Position numbers and translations under genes: made by a program. Below are positions 33,219 through 41,524 of a stretch of DNA of 64,000 nt, piece after piece (the first letter of the stretch is position 1; the number at the start of each line of letters is the position of its first letter). A model generated the notes under the pieces. That model saw only the letters and a list, made by a program, of their open reading frames with translations, ran no database searches and was not told the DNA's origin. The DNA is from Bacteroidota bacterium (GTDB lineage Bacteria; Bacteroidota; Bacteroidia; Chitinophagales; LD1): positions 54,644 through 118,643 of the forward strand of contig JAFDYN010000003.1 of the NCBI GenBank assembly GCA_018267385.1, given 5' to 3'.

Positions 33219-34844
33219 ATGAATAAGCAGATAGCTATAGCGGAAACGAAAATACAAGTCAAGAAATCCATCCTGCTGCTACCCGCCTTTCTGCGCTACC
33301 TCGTAGAGGAGCGGCTGGAGGAGTTTGTAGCGATACAGTGGAAGCTCTCCGAGGAGGCTGAGGCCCCTGTCATGAAGTTTTTTGCCGGTATGCCGGAGGC
33401 AGAGAGGATCAGCGTGTCACTGGAGCCCACCCGACAGTTTTGGGGCGGCATACAGGCGGAGACCCTGCATAGCCACATAGACCACTGGGTAGAGGTCTGG
33501 CGTACCAACCAGCTCCCGCTCATAGCCACAGACCAGGTGGTGGTAGAGGATATCGTGATCAGCACCTATGTCAGAAAGACGGCGCTCGTGCACTTTCTGC
33601 CGGACTATACGGACGACCTGAAGGTGTACGCAGAGATCAGTGCAGAGATCGACTTTTTTCTGCAGCTGCTCACCTCGGCCTCGATGAAGGCCTACGTGTC
33701 GGTGCAGAATGAGCGCATGGCTGTGATCAGCCGCAATGCGCTGGTGAGCGAGGCCCTCACGCATATAGGCAACTGGTCGTGGGATATCCCTACCGGCAAG
33801 GTGTACTGGAGTGACGAGCTTTTCCGGATATTCGGCCTTGCACCGCAGAGCTGTGAGGTGTCTTTTGAGCTCTTTCTCTCCATGCTGCATCCGGATGAGA
33901 GAGAGCTGCACATAGCCCGGACCACAGAGGCGCACGCACAGGGCACCAGCGGTGAGTATGATATACGGATCATAACCGCTACAGGCGAGGAGAGGATACT
34001 CCACTGCCTCAATACCGTGGCACTGGGGCCGGATGGCGAGGCTGTGACCATGTCTGGCACCTGCCAGGATGTATCTGAGGGCCACCGGCTCAAGAAAAGC
34101 CTGGAGGACGCCAATAGGGTGCTGCAGGCCAGGAATAAAGAGCTCAAGGCCTTTAACCATATAGCCAGCCATGACCTGCAGGAGCCGCTGCGCAAGATCA
34201 GGATCTTCTCAGACCTGATACTGGAGTCGTACACCACCATCGGCGATGACCGCAAGAAGGAACTGCTGCGGCGCATCTGCCGTACCAGCGGGGAGATGCA
34301 GACCTTCATAGAGGACCTGTCTGCTTTCTCCCGCACCAGCGGACCCGGCAAGGATAGGGAAAGTGTAGACCTGGATGCCCTGCTGCGCGAGGTGGCCGGA
34401 GAGCTGCTCGATGAGACCAAAACACTGGAGCTGGAGGCTGATGTATTGCCGCGTATCACAGGCATACGGTTTCAGCTAAAGCAACTCCTGCACAACCTGC
34501 TGGGCAACGCTGTGAAATATGCGCACAAGGATCGTCCTGCGCGCCTCCGCATCACCGTGAGCACAGTAAGCGGGTGTACGCTGAAGAAGGCCGACAAAAC
34601 CAAAGACTATCTCGTGCTCAGCTTCTCTGATAATGGGATCGGATTTAACCAGGTCTATGCTACCAAAATATTTGAGCCCTTCCAGCGGCTGCACTCCAGG
34701 AGTGAGTACCCCGGCTCGGGTGTAGGGCTGGCCATCTGCGAGAGCGCAGTGAAAAATCACGGTGGCCTGATCTATGCCGAGGGCCGGAGCGATGGGGCAG
34801 ACTTTCACGTAGCCCTGCCTGCAGATCTGGTGCAGCCCATATAG
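33219..34844 (+). CDS. PAS-domain sensor histidine kinase (soluble)
   Basis: 541 aa with no membrane helices. Residues 1-165 form a helical N-terminal domain (IAIAETKIQVKKSILLLPAFLRYLVEE) of unknown type, probably a sensor. A PAS/PAC module is at about 180-290 (HIGNWSWDIPTGKVYWSDEL, GEERILHC, GTCQDVSE). A short coiled coil leads to HisKA with FNHIASHDLQEPLRKI (phospho-acceptor His about 319). The HATPase has N-box LLHNLLGNAVKYA, G1 FSDNGIGF and G2 GSGVGLAIC. This resembles bacteriophytochrome-type or light/redox-sensing kinases of Bacteroidota that lack GAF-PHY. No response regulator is adjacent (orphan kinase). Confidence 0.9.
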   Translation: MNKQIAIAETKIQVKKSILLLPAFLRYLVEERLEEFVAIQWKLSEEAEAPVMKFFAGMPEAERISVSLEPTRQFWGGIQAETLHSHIDHWVEVWRTNQLPLIATDQVVVEDIVISTYVRKTALVHFLPDYTDDLKVYAEISAEIDFFLQLLTSASMKAYVSVQNERMAVISRNALVSEALTHIGNWSWDIPTGKVYWSDELFRIFGLAPQSCEVSFELFLSMLHPDERELHIARTTEAHAQGTSGEYDIRIITATGEERILHCLNTVALGPDGEAVTMSGTCQDVSEGHRLKKSLEDANRVLQARNKELKAFNHIASHDLQEPLRKIRIFSDLILESYTTIGDDRKKELLRRICRTSGEMQTFIEDLSAFSRTSGPGKDRESVDLDALLREVAGELLDETKTLELEADVLPRITGIRFQLKQLLHNLLGNAVKYAHKDRPARLRITVSTVSGCTLKKADKTKDYLVLSFSDNGIGFNQVYATKIFEPFQRLHSRSEYPGSGVGLAICESAVKNHGGLIYAEGRSDGADFHVALPADLVQPI

Positions 34845-34920
34845 CCTCTCGCTGCGATATCCCTGCTGACCTGCCGAGATACAGGCGGCATAGTTGCTAC
34901 CCGGTCTATAGCTGGTCCGA

Positions 34921-34952
34921 AAATAAAACAGCCACACCCGGAGATGTGGCTG
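34921..34952 (-). terminator. Terminator after the type IX cargo gene at 34974-35906
   Basis: CAGCCACA (34929-34936) pairs with TGTGGCTG (34945-34952). On the minus strand the stem is followed by TTTTATTTT (complement of 34920-34928), 22 bases past the stop. Confidence 0.75.
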
Positions 34953-34973
34953 ATATAGAGTATTAGCTTTTTC

Positions 34974-35906
34974 TTACTTAGATACCTGTACCTTCCTGCT
35001 CATGCGGCCACTGGCGGTGGTCACAGTGAGGATGTAGTAGCCGGCAGGGAGGGCAGACGTATTTACCACGGCCTTATTGCTACCTTCTGATGCGATGGTA
35101 GCTGCTACCCGGCTGCCTATGACATCTGTGAGCTCTATGCCCTGTATCTCCTCCATAGTGGTCAGCTCGACGTGCAGCATGTCGCTGGCTGGCGTGGGGT
35201 ATACGTGTACGATCTTCTCTGCGGCTGTCACCTCGCTGATACCAGTAGTGCAGAGTGTCACTGATACGTCGTCTACCTTGTAGTAGGAGATAGAGTCAGT
35301 GCTGCTGGCATTGGCTACTGCCTTTACAGTATTGGCATCATTGCGGAAGTTGCCTATCAGCAGGTACTTCTCGCCGCCGCTGGCTGTATAGCTGCCTGAT
35401 ACTTCTGTCCAGTCTGTAGCCGAGGAGAGCTGTGTGCCTACCGGGCTCTCTATGTCAGGCGTGTAGGTCAGGTAGCTGGTGGTCTGCTGGCGTACAGAGT
35501 CCATAGAGAAATATGCGCCAATGGTAGAGACTGAGTAGCGGAAGTTGGTCCGCTTCACATAGAAGCTGACACAGTAGTTTTGGCCGGCTGCGAGCGCCTG
35601 CGTGAGCGGCACCTGCAGGTACTCCCTATTGTCAGGGAATACAGAGTAGCAGTAGACACCTGCGCTACCTATGCCGGTACGGCCCGGGCTGTTTTGAGTA
35701 GAGCAGGTAGAGTTGAATAGGTCCGGGGTACCCATGGTCGGGCTATTCCACGGTGCGGCCTTTGTGATCTCGCTCACGGCAGGGCAGGAGGTCTGCGTCT
35801 CAAAGCCTGCATTGGGCACGAGGTTTTGGGCGGTAGAGGAGAGTGATACAAAAGAAAGGACAGGGAAAAGTGCGGCGACCGCACAGGCGCGTAAAGCTGT
35901 TTTCAT
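34974..35906 (-). CDS. Secreted protein with a carbohydrate-binding-like domain and a type IX sorting domain
   Basis: 310 aa. A signal sequence (about 1-26) precedes a jelly-roll-like domain (about 28-215): LVPNAGFETQTSCP, WNSPTMGTPDLFNSTC, NYCVSFYVKRTNF, SYYKVDDVSVTLC. This is the layout of the OmpA-associated or CBM-like modules found in Bacteroidota gliding and surface proteins. The C-terminal 80 residues are the Por sorting domain (VYPTPASDMLHVEL, PAGYYILTVTTASGR, final KVQVSK). Four Cys in the N-terminal domain. Exported by type IX secretion; ligand unknown. Confidence 0.85.
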   Translation of the reverse strand: MKTALRACAVAALFPVLSFVSLSSTAQNLVPNAGFETQTSCPAVSEITKAAPWNSPTMGTPDLFNSTCSTQNSPGRTGIGSAGVYCYSVFPDNREYLQVPLTQALAAGQNYCVSFYVKRTNFRYSVSTIGAYFSMDSVRQQTTSYLTYTPDIESPVGTQLSSATDWTEVSGSYTASGGEKYLLIGNFRNDANTVKAVANASSTDSISYYKVDDVSVTLCTTGISEVTAAEKIVHVYPTPASDMLHVELTTMEEIQGIELTDVIGSRVAATIASEGSNKAVVNTSALPAGYYILTVTTASGRMSRKVQVSK

Positions 35907-35988
35907 CTGATAGTTTTGTTAGGTAAAATAATGCCGCTAAGATATAAAAGCATTTGAAAGACAGGGAGGTAGAGTAGGGGCGTTGGTT

Positions 35989-36070
35989 GATTTACCGATT
36001 TACTGATTTACGGAATTACAGATTTACTGATTTCCAGATACACCGATTCCCTGATTTACCGATTCCCTGA
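35989..36070. repeat. GATTTAC array, left border of the repeat-bounded island
   Basis: About seven degenerate copies of an 8-12-nt word (GATTTACC, GATTTACTGATTTACGG, GATTCCCT). The inverse words (AATCTGTAAATCCGTAAATC) occur at 37190-37216 on the far side. The rest of 35907-36423 holds only the 47-bp repeat at 36234-36280 and no gene I can support. Confidence 0.6.
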
Positions 36071-36233
36071 TCTGCTACGCACAAAGGCGCTATGGGTGTT
36101 TCTTCCTTTGCTTAGGCTGGCGGGGCGGCTTTTCTTTTGCTGCAAGAAATACCGGTGTACAGCTCTATATTGCCACGTCGTACCGCGGTGGTACTCCTCG
36201 CGACGATGATGTGAAAGGGATTCTTGTTCACGG

Positions 36234-36280
36234 TGTTCACGTTCACGGGAAGCGTGAACACCGTGAACAAGCGTGAACAG
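36234..36280. repeat. 47-bp direct repeat, left copy (GTTCACG family)
   Basis: Identical over all 47 bases to 37081-37127. It contains the dyad GTTCACGTTCAC...GTGAACACCGTGAAC. The two copies lie 847 bases apart in the same orientation and bracket the two small AT-rich genes. Confidence 0.9.
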
Positions 36281-36423
36281 ACCGTGAACATAAACACGTG
36301 ATCAAGGTTGAACACGATCAGTTTAATGGCAGTGCTTCCTTATCGCTGCTGTGGCTGATTCGTAAGCAGTATCACACTAGCCAGGCTCACATGACCCCTT
36401 CAATGTTCTGCTTAGCTTCTTAG

Positions 36424-36744
36424 CTAAAGGGTTTCCTTAATTTTATTCTCAATCTTCACCAAAAACTCATGAAGATTGTGTTGAAAGTATTTTTCTAAAC
36501 CAAACTCGTCAAACTGTTCTGCGCTTGCTTGACCGATTGGCGTATCTCCCATTAGTAATAGATAGGCTTCCTTCTTATCGCGTATCAACATTTTCGTAGT
36601 ATTTACGATTCTCTCACGCGCCTCTTGGTCGGCCTTTTTAAGTTTATTGTATTTGAAATAATAAGCATTATTGTAAAGATTTCTTAGCTGTTGATCTAAG
36701 TCTAATAGTCTCTTATTAAGAGCTTGCCATTCTTCTTTAGTCAT
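36424..36744 (-). CDS. Small unknown protein in the repeat-bounded island
   Basis: 106 aa, highly charged and helical (MTKEEWQALNKRLLDLDQQL, KYNKLKKADQEARERIV), with no motif I recognise. The central GDTPIGQASAEQFDEFGLEKYF is its most distinctive part. Codons are AT-rich, unlike the 55% GC neighbours, which suggests recent arrival with the island. Two stops of a similarly coloured gene follow only on the left. It is downstream of the zinc-ribbon protein gene (36 bases), so co-transcription is likely. Confidence 0.6.
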   Translation of the reverse strand: MTKEEWQALNKRLLDLDQQLRNLYNNAYYFKYNKLKKADQEARERIVNTTKMLIRDKKEAYLLLMGDTPIGQASAEQFDEFGLEKYFQHNLHEFLVKIENKIKETL

Positions 36745-36779
36745 ACTATAAATGGTTTTTGAAAACTTGAGTTATGCTC

Positions 36780-36992
36780 CTATTTCAATGCATTACCACA
36801 TTTACTACAGTAAGAGTCGCCAATATTGTTTTTTGAGCCACATTTCGAACAATAGATACTGTTGTTCTGACTGTTATTATTACTTAAGCCCTCACTTTTT
36901 CCTTTGTAAAAAGCTAGCCTGTAAATCAGAAAAGCAGGTAGGACGATAACAATTATTATTAGCAACAGCTCTGGAGTGCCTAAACCGAACAT
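36780..36992 (-). CDS. TatA-like N-terminus fused to a zinc ribbon, small membrane protein
   Basis: 70 aa. MFGLGTPELLLIIIVIVLP at the start closely follows the TatA/B signature (G at 3 and 5, PEL, one membrane helix to about residue 27). Instead of the amphipathic helix it has a short Asn/Ser linker and then a CSKCGS...CSKCGN zinc ribbon (C48, C51, C62, C65 approximately). Zinc-ribbon-2-type small membrane proteins are common but I do not know this combination. AT-rich. Function unknown. Confidence 0.6.
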   Translation of the reverse strand: MFGLGTPELLLIIIVIVLPAFLIYRLAFYKGKSEGLSNNNSQNNSIYCSKCGSKNNIGDSYCSKCGNALK

Positions 36993-37080
36993 AGATTATA
37001 TTTTATGTAAATAAAGTATATTAATTCATTATTAGCAATTCCTGAGTTGGGTAGTGTAGCTTGTAGTTACAGTGTCCAAA

Positions 37081-37127
37081 TGTTCACGTTCACGGGAAGC
37101 GTGAACACCGTGAACAAGCGTGAACAG
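37081..37127. repeat. 47-bp direct repeat, right copy
   Basis: Perfect copy of 36234-36280. GTGAACGTGAACACGTGAAC words continue to about 37160, so the family is an array of GTGAACx units. An inverse GATTTAC-type arm follows at 37190-37216. Confidence 0.9.
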
Positions 37128-37229
37128 GCGTGAACACCTGCGTGAACGTGAACACGTGAACAAACATGACCGCATTCCACCCATTCACCAATCTGTAAAT
37201 CCGTAAATCTGTACATCTTTGCTGCCGCG

Positions 37230-38462
37230 ATGAAATTCATCTATCAGCCATATCTCCGCATACCGCGCATCATCCTCTACCTGATCGTGGTGGATGTGTG
37301 CCTGCAGCTCATCAATGCGGAGTTTACCCTCCAGCTCAACTTTCAGATGCTGGAGCATGGGTACCGGGATTATGAGATCAGCTCGATGATAGGCAATCGC
37401 TACCTGTCTGTGCTGCTCTGCGCGCTCCCGCTGGCTCTCTGGGTCAAGGGGCGGCGGCTGAAGCCTTTTATCCTCGCAGGTAGCATCCTCTCGCCGCTGG
37501 TGGCGCTGCTGCTGATACTGGCCATCCATATACACAACTCTGAGCTGGTGCGCATCCTCATGACCGCATGGGGCATCACCTTTTCACTCGTGCAGGTATT
37601 GGCCATGCCCTATACCCTGCTAAATGGCAGCAAGGACACCGAGACCGAGTCTATCGCGCTCTTCTTTGCCGCAGGCAACCTCACCATGATCATCTGCGGC
37701 GCTTTCAACTGGCTGCTGCCGCACCTGCATCCTTTCTTTAGCGTGGAGTGTCTGCTGGTGCTGTTTTCTTTGGTAGCCTTTGTGGGTGTCTTCTACGCGC
37801 GGCGGCTGCCCGACCAGGAGGTGCCCGGCACGCGCATCCCCCTGGCCAATGTGCATACGGACTATGACTGGCCGCTGATCGTGCGGGCGCTGCTGCCTAC
37901 CTTTATGATCGCCTTTGGGGCTGGCTTTACCATCCCGATCATCAACCTGTTTTTCCATTACGTACACGGCATGAATGCGGAGAATTTCTCCCTGATGAAT
38001 GTCTTTGCTTTTGTACTGGTCACTACGGGCGCCTTCCTGGTGCCGCACATCAAGGCCCGGTGGGGGTACAAGTTCTCGATCACCTTCTTTCAGGCGGCGT
38101 CTATCCTGGTGCTGTTTGTACTCGGTACTACAGAGTGGTACAGCAGCTGGCAGGGGGCTATCATCGTGGCGGTGGTGGCCTTTACCATCCGGCAGCCACT
38201 GATGAATATAGCTGCGCCTATGACCTCAGAGCTGACCATGAAATATGTAGGGGAGAAGAACCGCGAGATCATCTCTGCGCTGAATGCGGCCATCTGGAGC
38301 GGCAGCTGGTTTGCGAGCGCGCAGATCTTTGCCATCCTGAGGGAGGGCGGCCTGAGCTACAGCAATATCATTTTTATCACCGTAGGGTTCTATATCATCG
38401 GAGTGGCGTGGTACTACTGGCTCATAGGAGACTATGAGCGGCGCACGGGGCAGGCTGCTTAG
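37230..38462 (+). CDS. MFS-type transporter
   Basis: 410 aa, about 12 hydrophobic segments in two halves with a central hydrophilic stretch (about 190-212, ARRLPDQEVPGTRIPLANVH). Characteristic MFS signatures are weak: no clear GxxxDRxGRR loop, although WVKGRRLKP is at about 67-76. Later segments (FMIAFGAGFTIPIINLFFHYV, FVLVTTGAFLVPHI) are typical of Bacteroidota MFS of unknown substrate. Its last four bases overlap the end of the lipoprotein gene on the opposite strand. Confidence 0.8.
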   Translation: MKFIYQPYLRIPRIILYLIVVDVCLQLINAEFTLQLNFQMLEHGYRDYEISSMIGNRYLSVLLCALPLALWVKGRRLKPFILAGSILSPLVALLLILAIHIHNSELVRILMTAWGITFSLVQVLAMPYTLLNGSKDTETESIALFFAAGNLTMIICGAFNWLLPHLHPFFSVECLLVLFSLVAFVGVFYARRLPDQEVPGTRIPLANVHTDYDWPLIVRALLPTFMIAFGAGFTIPIINLFFHYVHGMNAENFSLMNVFAFVLVTTGAFLVPHIKARWGYKFSITFFQAASILVLFVLGTTEWYSSWQGAIIVAVVAFTIRQPLMNIAAPMTSELTMKYVGEKNREIISALNAAIWSGSWFASAQIFAILREGGLSYSNIIFITVGFYIIGVAWYYWLIGDYERRTGQAA

Positions 38463-38674
38463 TCAGCTGCGCCGCAGGTCACGGTGTAGTCCTTGAAGTT
38501 TTCGCGGTACCTGTCCTGGAAATTCTTGACATTCAGAGGACCCTCGCAGATCGTGTTGGAGGTATTGACCACTACGCCTCTTTTGTCTACGGCCTGGCAC
38601 TGTACGCACTTCTTGCACGAGCTGGCAGAGAAAACGAGTGCTATAGCGGCAGCAGTGTAGATGAATCTCTTCAT
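38459..38674 (-). CDS. Small lipoprotein with CKKCVQC motif
   Basis: 71 aa. Signal plus lipobox SASSC at about 20, then KKCVQCQAVDK, a second Cys near ICEGP and a third in VTCGAAD. Typical of short Bacteroidota lipoproteins with an intramolecular disulfide. No function known. Divergent from the phosphoesterase gene (42 bases between starts), overlapping tail-to-tail with the transporter gene. Confidence 0.7.
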   Translation of the reverse strand: MKRFIYTAAAIALVFSASSCKKCVQCQAVDKRGVVVNTSNTICEGPLNVKNFQDRYRENFKDYTVTCGAAD

Positions 38675-38716
38675 TGGGTTTGGTTATGTTGGGACGAATA
38701 TAGTTATTTTGCCATA

Positions 38717-39226
38717 ATGACGAAAATAGGCCTCATATCAGATACGCACTCCTACATGGAGCCGCGTGCGCTGGAGATCCTGCGCGATGTGGATGAGATC
38801 TGGCATGCGGGAGATATAGGTGATATGGCGGTGGCAGATGCACTGGCTGCGCTCAGGCCCCTGCGCGCCGTCTACGGCAATATAGATGGCAAGGACATCC
38901 GGTACCGCTTTGCGCAAGATGAGCGGTTCTATGTAGAGGGGCTGCAGATCCTCATGACGCACATAGGCGGCTATCCTGGTGCCTATGCCCCGCGGGCCAA
39001 GAAGCTGCTGGCGCAGAAAACGCCGGATATCTTCGTCTGCGGGCACTCCCACATCCTCAAGGTGATGCGCGACCCGGCCTACAATAATATGCTGGTGCTC
39101 AACCCCGGTGCAGCAGGCGTTCATGGTTTCCATCAGGTCAAAACGCTGCTGCGCTTCACACTTGATGCCGGCAAGGTGACCCAGATGGAGGCGGTAGAGA
39201 TGGGCAAGCGGGGGGCGATCAAGTGA
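38717..39226 (+). CDS. YfcE/MJ0936-type metallophosphoesterase
   Basis: 169 aa. All five calcineurin-like metal-binding motifs are present: LISDTHS (D9, H11), HAGDIGD (D33), VYGNID (N55), MTHIGG and CGHSH. These small phosphodiesterases act on cyclic nucleotides or bis-p-nitrophenyl phosphate in vitro; the physiological substrate is generally unknown. Single gene followed by the second REP locus. Confidence 0.93.
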   Translation: MTKIGLISDTHSYMEPRALEILRDVDEIWHAGDIGDMAVADALAALRPLRAVYGNIDGKDIRYRFAQDERFYVEGLQILMTHIGGYPGAYAPRAKKLLAQKTPDIFVCGHSHILKVMRDPAYNNMLVLNPGAAGVHGFHQVKTLLRFTLDAGKVTQMEAVEMGKRGAIK

Positions 39227-39250
39227 CATACTCATGAGACGCCTTACCCC

Positions 39251-39481
39251 ACTTCCGCGCGTTTATAACGCGTGGAGTTTCTGCATGGCGTTTCAAACGC
39301 CGGAATAGTCATCACGCGATGCAATCGCGCGATAGTATTAGCGTAACAGCCACTCTTATTTCACCCCCAATATTTCCTTGACTTTACTTTCCCCAACTTC
39401 CGCGCGTTTATAACGCGTGGAGTTCTGCATGGCGTTTCAAACGCCGGGATAGTCATCACGCGATGCAATCGCGCGATAGTA
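39251..39481. repeat. Second REP locus: two copies of an ~87-bp unit
   Basis: Copy A 39251-39337, copy B 39396-39481, differing by one deleted T and a few bases. Each contains three hairpins: CGCGTTTATAACGCG, GGCGTTTCAAACGCC and CGCGATGCAATCGCG. The third is identical to a hairpin of the RAYT locus at 19497-19511, so the same enzyme probably acts here, with some arm divergence. With flanks it fills the 350-bp gap 39227-39576. Confidence 0.85.
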
Positions 39482-39576
39482 CGCAATCACGCGATTGCTC
39501 TGTAGTAACAGGTCGCGACCTGTCACTACGACCGGAGGCGGCTTTGTCTATCAAATAATCACTAATATTGCGCCCT

Positions 39577-40407
39577 ATGCTGGCTAAGGATATACACAGT
39601 ACGCTGCTCCGGAGAGCCTACTCGGTCAAGAAACGTTTCCTCGGGATGTACAAGTCGGTCAATGCCGGCCACGTGGGCTGCTCGCTCTCGTGCGCCGAGA
39701 TACTGACCTATGTGCGCTTCGGCTGGTGGCAGGAGGGCGATGAGATCATCCTCAGCAAGGGCCACGCTGCAGCCTCTCTCTATAGCGTACTGGCAGAGGC
39801 CGGTGTGATAGATGAGGCGGAGATAGGTACTTTCTACCGCAATAATACCTACCTCGCCGCACACCCGCCTACCAATAAGATCAAGGGTATCCCCTTTGCC
39901 ACCGGTAGCCTCGGGCATGGCCTCTCACTGGCGGCAGGACTCGGCCTGGCCAGGAAGCTGAAGAAAGAAGACAAGAAGATATTTTGTATCACCTCAGACG
40001 GTGAAATAAATGAAGGTAGCACCTGGGAGGCAGCAATGTTCATCGCTCATCATGGTCTGAAAAATGTGGTGTGGCTCATAGACAGGAATAAGCTGCAAGG
40101 CTTTGGCAAGACGGAAGACGTGATGCAGCTCGAGCCACTGGATAAGAAGCTGGAGGCTTTCGGCTTTGAGGTGATGGTGATCAATGGCCACGACTTCGTA
40201 GCCTTTCACGATGCCAAGGAGAAATCAAGTAAAAGTGACAAACCGGTAGCCATCATTTGTAATACGGTGAAGGGCAATAACTGGATCACCTACGAGGGTA
40301 TGGTAGACTCGCACTACCTGCCTATGAAGGACGATCAGTATGATATCGTGACACGGGAGATAGAGCGGTACTATGGTGAGCAAGTAGAGAGTCTGGCCGG
40401 AAGGTAG
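39577..40407 (+). CDS. Transketolase, N-terminal (thiamine diphosphate) subunit
   Basis: 276 aa from the ATG at 39577. It covers the PP domain of transketolase: GHVGCSLSCAEIL, SKGHAAASLYSVL, GSLGHGLSLAAGLGLA, and the ThDP/metal motif SDGEINEGSTWEA...NVVWLIDRN. Normal transketolase is a single chain of about 650 aa; here the pyrimidine-binding half is a separate gene at 40585, a form known from several bacteria and archaea. Acts in the non-oxidative pentose phosphate pathway (xylulose 5-P with ribose 5-P or erythrose 4-P); a related role in other C2 transfer is possible. Confidence 0.93.
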   Translation: MLAKDIHSTLLRRAYSVKKRFLGMYKSVNAGHVGCSLSCAEILTYVRFGWWQEGDEIILSKGHAAASLYSVLAEAGVIDEAEIGTFYRNNTYLAAHPPTNKIKGIPFATGSLGHGLSLAAGLGLARKLKKEDKKIFCITSDGEINEGSTWEAAMFIAHHGLKNVVWLIDRNKLQGFGKTEDVMQLEPLDKKLEAFGFEVMVINGHDFVAFHDAKEKSSKSDKPVAIICNTVKGNNWITYEGMVDSHYLPMKDDQYDIVTREIERYYGEQVESLAGR

Positions 40408-40442
40408 GCGCATACGGCGATGCCGTAAGCTAGAGGCGTTTT

Positions 40443-40500
40443 GCCCCTTTGGGGCGTAATGAAAAGAATAAAGTAATGTGGTGCTAAGCCCCATAGGGGC
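40443..40500. repeat. Twin GCCCC hairpins between the transketolase halves
   Basis: GCCCCTTTGGGGC at 40443-40455 and GCCCCATAGGGGC at 40488-40500, both perfect dyads, in the 177-bp gap between the two subunit genes. They are of the short GC-palindrome type common in this phylum's intergenic DNA and may dampen or tune read-through. Confidence 0.6.
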
Positions 40501-40584
40501 GTCACGCCATTAGCGCCGGGTATCGCCCTGCGCCGGTTAGGTTGACTATAGGATCCCTATGAAGTATAAAATAGTACATCAACA

Positions 40585-41484
40585 ATGCGCGTAGAATTCG
40601 CACAAGCAGTAATAGAACTCAAGGACAAACATCCTAACCTCGTCTTCATGACCGGAGATCTCGGCTATATGGCTCTGGAGAAGGTGCAGGAGCGCTACGG
40701 CGAGCATTTCATCAATGCCGGTGTGGCAGAGCAGAATATGGTCACGGTAGCGGCATCGCTGGCGCATGAGGGCTTTGTGCCTTTTGCGTATAGCATCTCT
40801 CCGTTTGTCACGCTGCGTCCATATGAGCAGATACGCACCGATGTGTGCCTCCACGACCTGCCGGTCAAGATAGTAGGCAACGGGGGTGGCTACGGCTACG
40901 GCATCATGGGCGCTACACACCACAATATAGAGGATATAGCCATCATGCGCGTGCTGCCTAATATGCGCGTCTATGTGCCACTGACAGGCCCAGACGTAGC
41001 AGAGGCGCTGGACGCCATGGTAGCAGACCCGCACCCCAACTACCTCCGCCTCAACATGGGCGCCAGGATCGCTGATGTGCCACCCTTCGCACAGTGGAGA
41101 AAGATCAAGTCGGGTGATAAAGGTGTGGTGATAGGTACGGGTCCTGTACTGGAAAATATCACCTCTCTGCCTGCAGAGGTGGTGGACGGTCTGGAGATCT
41201 GGGCGCTGAGTATTTTCCCGTTTGCAGAGATGCCTGCAGAGCTGGTGGCAAAGATCAATAGCACCGGTAAGCTGATCACGATAGAGGAACACCAGGGCCA
41301 GTGCGGGATGCACGAGGCGCTGGCATCACAGCTCCTGGGTCAGCTGACGAATCCTATTTCATTCAAGCCGCTTTATGCATCGGGCTATCCGAGTGGCCGC
41401 TATGGCGACCAGAAGTGGCACCAGGCAGAGAATGGCCTGGGAGGAGAGGGGCTCCACCGGACCGTCAAGGATTTTCTCAGCTGA
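40585..41484 (+). CDS. Transketolase, C-terminal subunit
   Basis: 299 aa. The pyrimidine domain has INAGVAEQNMVTVAASLAHEGF, with the catalytic Glu of AEQNM, and FAYSISPFVTLRPYEQIR. The transketolase C domain (about 165-299) has the KLITIEEHQGQCGMHEAL block. It dimerises with the N-terminal subunit to form the active site. The 177-bp gap with hairpins suggests a shared transcript but separate translation control. Confidence 0.93.
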   Translation: MRVEFAQAVIELKDKHPNLVFMTGDLGYMALEKVQERYGEHFINAGVAEQNMVTVAASLAHEGFVPFAYSISPFVTLRPYEQIRTDVCLHDLPVKIVGNGGGYGYGIMGATHHNIEDIAIMRVLPNMRVYVPLTGPDVAEALDAMVADPHPNYLRLNMGARIADVPPFAQWRKIKSGDKGVVIGTGPVLENITSLPAEVVDGLEIWALSIFPFAEMPAELVAKINSTGKLITIEEHQGQCGMHEALASQLLGQLTNPISFKPLYASGYPSGRYGDQKWHQAENGLGGEGLHRTVKDFLS

Positions 41485-41524
41485 TGAATCTTGTTTATAT
41501 TTCCCCAAAATAAAACGTACTAAT

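Noticed and set aside
36112..36315. 67-residue minus-strand frame over the left GTTCACG repeat
   Set aside because: It is translated almost entirely from the repeat words and has no homology-like pattern.
36230..37165. GTTCACG repeats as a CRISPR or plasmid iteron origin
   Set aside because: Only two full copies at distance, no spacer series, no replication initiator gene nearby.
41375..41524. Upstream extension of the secreted protein at 41525
   Set aside because: It overlaps the transketolase gene out of frame and precedes a proper signal peptide start.
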